From the NCBI GenBank assembly GCA_003640385.1, contig RCAB01000138.1:62001-126000 (forward strand): a stretch of 64,000 nt of DNA. Reading direction: 5' to 3'. The notes below the pieces were generated by a model, which was not told the origin of the DNA, ran no database searches, and saw nothing but the letters and a program-made list of their open reading frames with translations. Every line of letters starts with the position of its first letter. Position 1 is the stretch's first letter. The DNA is from Setaria digitata (lineage: Eukaryota > Nematoda > Chromadorea > Rhabditida > Setariidae). Of this stretch, positions 59,585-64,000 are shown piece after piece. The translations under genes and the position numbers were made by a program.

Positions 59585-62500
59585 AAAGCTGGCATTTTAC
59601 AGATTCAGTTTTGTGATCATAATTTCACTGCTTTTTTTTTAGCATTTTAAATTTTTAATGAATTTTGAAACTCGAAAAAATGTAAATAATAATATATATT
59701 TATTTGCTACAAAAAACATTTACTCCTTTTTTTTTTTCGGTTGAAAAAATTTATTTTCTTCCCCTTTTTTTCTTTTGCTTTTTTCAGGAAAAAGTCTATA
59801 AATATATTAATTGAATGATGAAAAATGAAATCGTTAAACACATTTATTACATTCATCGCCTATAAACGAGAAAAATTAATACCTAACCAATTTATTTCAG
59901 GTTTATAATTAGTAAATTTTAATTGAACATTTTACGAATGCAAGAAAAAATAATTTTTAATAATTGTAATCATATTGTATATGCATATTCTAATTAATGC
60001 ATGCATTATCAGTATTCTGATACGGTGAAATTTCTGTATATTACTTATCAATCAATTCAATAATTGCTATCACTTTCTTATCCTTAATTTAATTTCAATT
60101 TTCTTGAAAAAATTTTCATTAGACATTTTAATTGATCCTATATCGTTGCCAACCGGAAATTTTCATTAATTTCAGTTAGATTAATCAAAATTAATTATTA
60201 AAATTGGATGAATTTGGGCAGAAATTTCTTGGCCATTATAATGAATTAGTTTATCAGACTCCACCTTTAGTGCTAATTATTCATTGGATAATTTCGCTCA
60301 TTAGTCCATCCCATCCTGCAGGTGACGGTGAAGATGTCTCTCTGGCTGACATAATCAAATGATTTTCAAATTCCTTGCATACTGTGCTCAGCTCAGTGCT
60401 GCTTTCTTATTTTATCTTTTATTAATTGACGGGTTAATTAATTAGAAATGTTGCAGCTAATATTTTTGTTTTGTTCTTCACTAAAAAGTGAATAAATAAC
60501 ATTACATTGTCAATCTACTTTTTCTTTGCTACTTGAACTATATTTTCAAAAGAAAAAAAAAAGAAAAAAAAGATCACTGAAAGTTTAAAAGATAAAAATA
60601 AAAAGCTGTAAGAATCAAGAGGTCCGGAAAAAATTAAAATTCAAAAAAGTAATTGATTATCATTGGAAAATTTGTTGTTCTAAAAAATAATGTGCTCGAA
60701 TTTTTGAAAATTGAAGTAAAAAACAAAAATATTCCTTCACGTAGTGTAAAAAGTGTATTTTATAGAATTATTAGCTTCTCTTTTAGCCAACCAATTTATC
60801 ACTTTAATCTATTTTAATACAATCTAACATTCATTCATTCGTAATCTTCGATTTTGCTTAAATTAATTTAACATAGCATAATTTGATTCAATTTAATTTT
60901 ATACTACATAATTCTATCTTCACACTTCTTGTACCTTAATGTAATTTACTTTGCTTTTTCTTAATCTTTTTTTATGATTGATTTTATGAAGATAATTAAT
61001 TTTTTTTTTTTGAAATTATTTAATCAGTTACCCTTTTGCGTCATTGACCTCACAAGCATTGCCACACCATTCAATATCTTATAAAAATTAACTAAAAAGT
61101 TAAAATGTTCTTTCTTAGTCTTATTTCATCATTTTCGAATCTTTTTCTGGCCTAGGTCTACGCTCTTTTCACTTAAATTTCACAATTTAAGTTTAAGTAA
61201 AAGCTGCTAAGGATAACTTTGATCAAAGTTGTAAGTACGATTCACTGATTTTATTTTCTTTTTTTTATTATAAACATACATTCCATTCCGTCTATCTCTT
61301 TTCTCAGTTCACATCATCAATTATCTAATATATCATTAAAAAAGCAACAAAAAAAAAAAAAAAAAGTAAATAAATAAATTTTTCTTTATCATTTGTCCAA
61401 ATATAATAATAGATCAGTATTCAATATTTTTCCTAACATATTTGACTAACCTTATCAATTCTAAGTGCAATTTTTTTTCTTTTTTCAAATTAGGAAAGTG
61501 AAAAAAAAAAGGGGACAAAAGGAAATTGTTAAAAAATTTATTGAAACATTAATTTGCATATGCATTCATATTTCTATGTTTGCCAAATCTATGAATGATG
61601 AATGCATAAATTGATTTATTCATAATGCAGCTGATTAAATAAAAGAAAATTTTTTTTTTTTAAATTAAAAAAGAAAAAAAAAATAAAACTATATATAAGT
61701 GTTTGCTTAGTGAAATGAATTCCTATTCCTCATTTCTAGCTTTTTTTTGAATTTATTATTATATTTTGTGCAAAAATGATGAAATTTGTACTTCCTCAAA
61801 TAAAATAAGCTCAACTAGCCAGCAATTATTCATTTAATCAGATAATTTCTTTCAAGTTTCCCATTTCATATTCATATTTAATTATTTGAATATGGTGAAG
61901 AAAAAAATTGATAATAATTTATCAAATGTTACGAACACAAATTTTTTCCTTCTTTTTTTCGTTTTCCATAATCCGACTTTTTTTGCTATCCTTTAATACC
62001 ATTGATTAAAAGTGATTTATGAACTGATTTTTTAAAATGATTTAAAAAAATTTCACATATTTTTATTCAAATAACACTTGTATGTCAATCACCCAATCAA
62101 TCGATCAACAAATAAATCATTTCAATTGGTCCATCGATCTAGATAACCAGCATCATATCACTTCTGACATTTCTATTCGGTTTCCAATTATCATTAACCC
62201 ATGCAAACGACTAATTATTAAATTAGCCCCACTAAACTGATTGAGATATCGATGCGAGATTTTGTTTGCTCTCAAATTTTCTCTTTATTTGTTGGAAAGA
62301 TTTAAATGTATTCTAAATTTGTATGAATTATTTTAATTTCCATTCAGTTCTTTTCCCAGCCTATGTCACTTCCTTTTATTCTGTCATTTCGAACCTTTAA
62401 AATATTTTGGCTTTTTTTCCACATTTTTTTTTTTTTTCAAAATGATTTTTAAATGGTCTCAACAAAAAGATTTATTCGTCTTCAGATTATTTCGGAGATC

Positions 62501-64000
62501 ATTTCAAGTTAATTTGATGCAAAATTTTCTCATAATTATCGATTTTGGGTATTATTTTGCTATGGTACAATTATTGCTTACTCTCTCACAAATTTTTAAC
62601 GATTTCAATTATTACATGACGCTAATTTACCATTCAATAATAACTCGTGTCATTTACTTAATTACAACGATGTTATCCCTTTTTTTTCCGGTCACAACAG
62701 ACAATCCAATCTATATTTCTACGACGACCTTTGAACTTTGACTAGCATTTTATATTTGCTTTTTTTTTTTTTTTTTTCTGGTCGATTATTATCGCCGTTG
62801 ATTGGAGTACGAGATGAAACAAAATAACAATGTTTGGTACTATAAATCAACATCAATCATTGGTGTGTCAAATTTTCTTTTCTTAGACGATGTCAAAGTT
62901 TACATAAGCTAGTGATAAATGATTATGAATGTCAAAAATTTTAAATGTAAATGCAATGTTAAATTGCTCAATTTTCAATTCTTCATGCTTCCTTTTCTAT
63001 TTCTTTTTAATTCCTTAAAAATCAAAAAAAAAAGAGCAATGTAAAAATTTTTATTTTTTCTCTTCAAAATTGTTTTTGTAAAATTTATAAAAAATACAAA
63101 ATTACAAAAAAAAAAAAAATTATTCATAATTAGATGAAAAAATTTCAACATTACCAACACTACTACTACTATCGTACTTTTATCACTGTGATATTTTTTA
63201 TCGTTATTTTTTGCTCTCGTTTTATCACTTATTTCTCGAAATGAACAATAATGTTCAACTTGTAACAGAACAATTAATAGATGAAATTAGTGATAATTAG
63301 CGCAATTAATTATTAGTCTTATCAACAATACCACTCATCATTTGAATGATTTCTTTCCCTCCTTCATTTTTCTACTGTTCTTTTCATTATTTTGTTTTTT
63401 TCTCGATAGAAGAAGAATCCGTTGCGAAACATAACTTACTCGAATTAAGTCATAAGCTAAGCCTTTTCCTTTCTACGGTAATCGGTAGTGATTGTGATTG
63501 ATCCTTTAATTCTTCCATCCTTTCTCTTCTTCACCCATTAGAATATTCTAATCAGTTAATCCTTTTCTTCCTCAAATCACATCCATATATATCCTTTATT
63601 TCTGGCTCACTTTTTTCCAGCCATCTATTCGTTCCTTCTATATTCAATTTATTGACATCAAAAAAAAAAAAGAAAAAGTGTTTATCATTTGTTTCGTTAA
63701 CTGATAACTATTAAATGATTGCTATTGAAATAGTAGGATTTCGATAGATAGATAATCATAATAATAATAATTAATAGTGATAACGATAATGATAATTCAA
63801 GATGGATGCCAGCTGTTTCGCATTTATTTCGATTCGATTACGAATTTATTTCATTCTTTTTCAACGCTTTCCTACTTAATTTTACTCTCTTCAATATCGT
63901 AATTTACGTCAGCGTCCTGTGCCAATGTTACGCTATAGCAATATAGTTAATTTATTTCAAATTCATAATTCAGTTCTTTTAATTAATTAAATTTAATCAT
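57480..64000. other. No gene seen to the right edge
   Basis: This is A+T-rich sequence. It includes a CT tract near 58613-58647, poly-A at about 59562-59583 and a small G+C-richer island at 60310-60362. A GATA/ATA tract lies near 63743-63795. Frames such as 62442-62741 (99 codons, hydrophobic, after a poly-T run) have no supporting features. Confidence 0.45.

Noticed and set aside
62442..62741. 99-codon hydrophobic frame
   Set aside because: It begins right after a poly-T run and is Phe/Leu/Ile-rich. It has no motif or splice partner, and its length is within reach of chance over 64 kb of this composition.
1..64000. tRNA, rRNA, telomeric TTAGGC arrays, bacterial endosymbiont or mitochondrial insertions
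   Set aside because: No cloverleaf-like G+C-rich blocks, no tandem TTAGGC, and no recognisable bacterial or mitochondrial protein fragments were seen by eye. Short degraded insertions cannot be excluded without a search.

Overview
The window looks like nuclear DNA from a nematode, most likely a filarial or other spirurid worm (inference). Intergenic and intronic DNA is extremely A+T-rich and full of A/T homopolymers. The exons are clearly richer in G+C, are split by introns with T-rich ...TTTCAG/TTTTAG acceptors and GTAAG/GTAAT-type donors, and encode proteins of animal families. No bacterial operons, rRNA or tRNA genes, CRISPR arrays or intact transposons were recognised.

Two protein-coding genes can be reconstructed across splice junctions in consistent phase. 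On the minus strand, 2564 to 1, lies the 5' part of a transmembrane amino-acid transporter (Aa_trans/SLC36-type). Three exons encode the first 208 residues, and the gene continues off the left edge. On the plus strand, 19157 to 25762, lies a nine-exon gene for a secreted or surface leucine-rich-repeat protein of 353 residues. It has a signal peptide, an LRRNT-like cysteine cluster, about six LRRs, an LRRCT cap and a hydrophobic C-terminal tail that suggests a GPI anchor. Its start codon appears to be the last three bases of exon 1, about 2.5 kb upstream of the signal-peptide exon. The two genes point away from each other across about 16.6 kb.

The intergenic DNA holds an 8-copy, 72-bp minisatellite (12409-12984), many microsatellites, a cluster of three AGGTCA half-sites upstream of the transporter, and a duplicated segment around a single N (4699) that looks like an assembly join. 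A second such join (N at 25291) lies in intron 8 of the LRR gene.

From 25763 to 64000 there is no gene I can name. The most interesting part is 26.59-27.84 kb. It has unusually few stop codons and homopolymers, a phase-compatible two-exon reading frame of 82 codons with a 57-bp intron, a run of further open frames in shifting phase, and three successive near-perfect hairpins. Elsewhere there are a 44-bp minisatellite in a CACGTA/ACACA-rich alternating purine-pyrimidine block (48.8-49.35 kb), a strong 16-bp-arm hairpin (40919-40955), several diverged tandem duplications, and a 151-codon open frame (53838-54293) of unknown meaning. No new biological system can be demonstrated from sequence alone. 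The 26.6-27.8 kb block is the best candidate for something undescribed.
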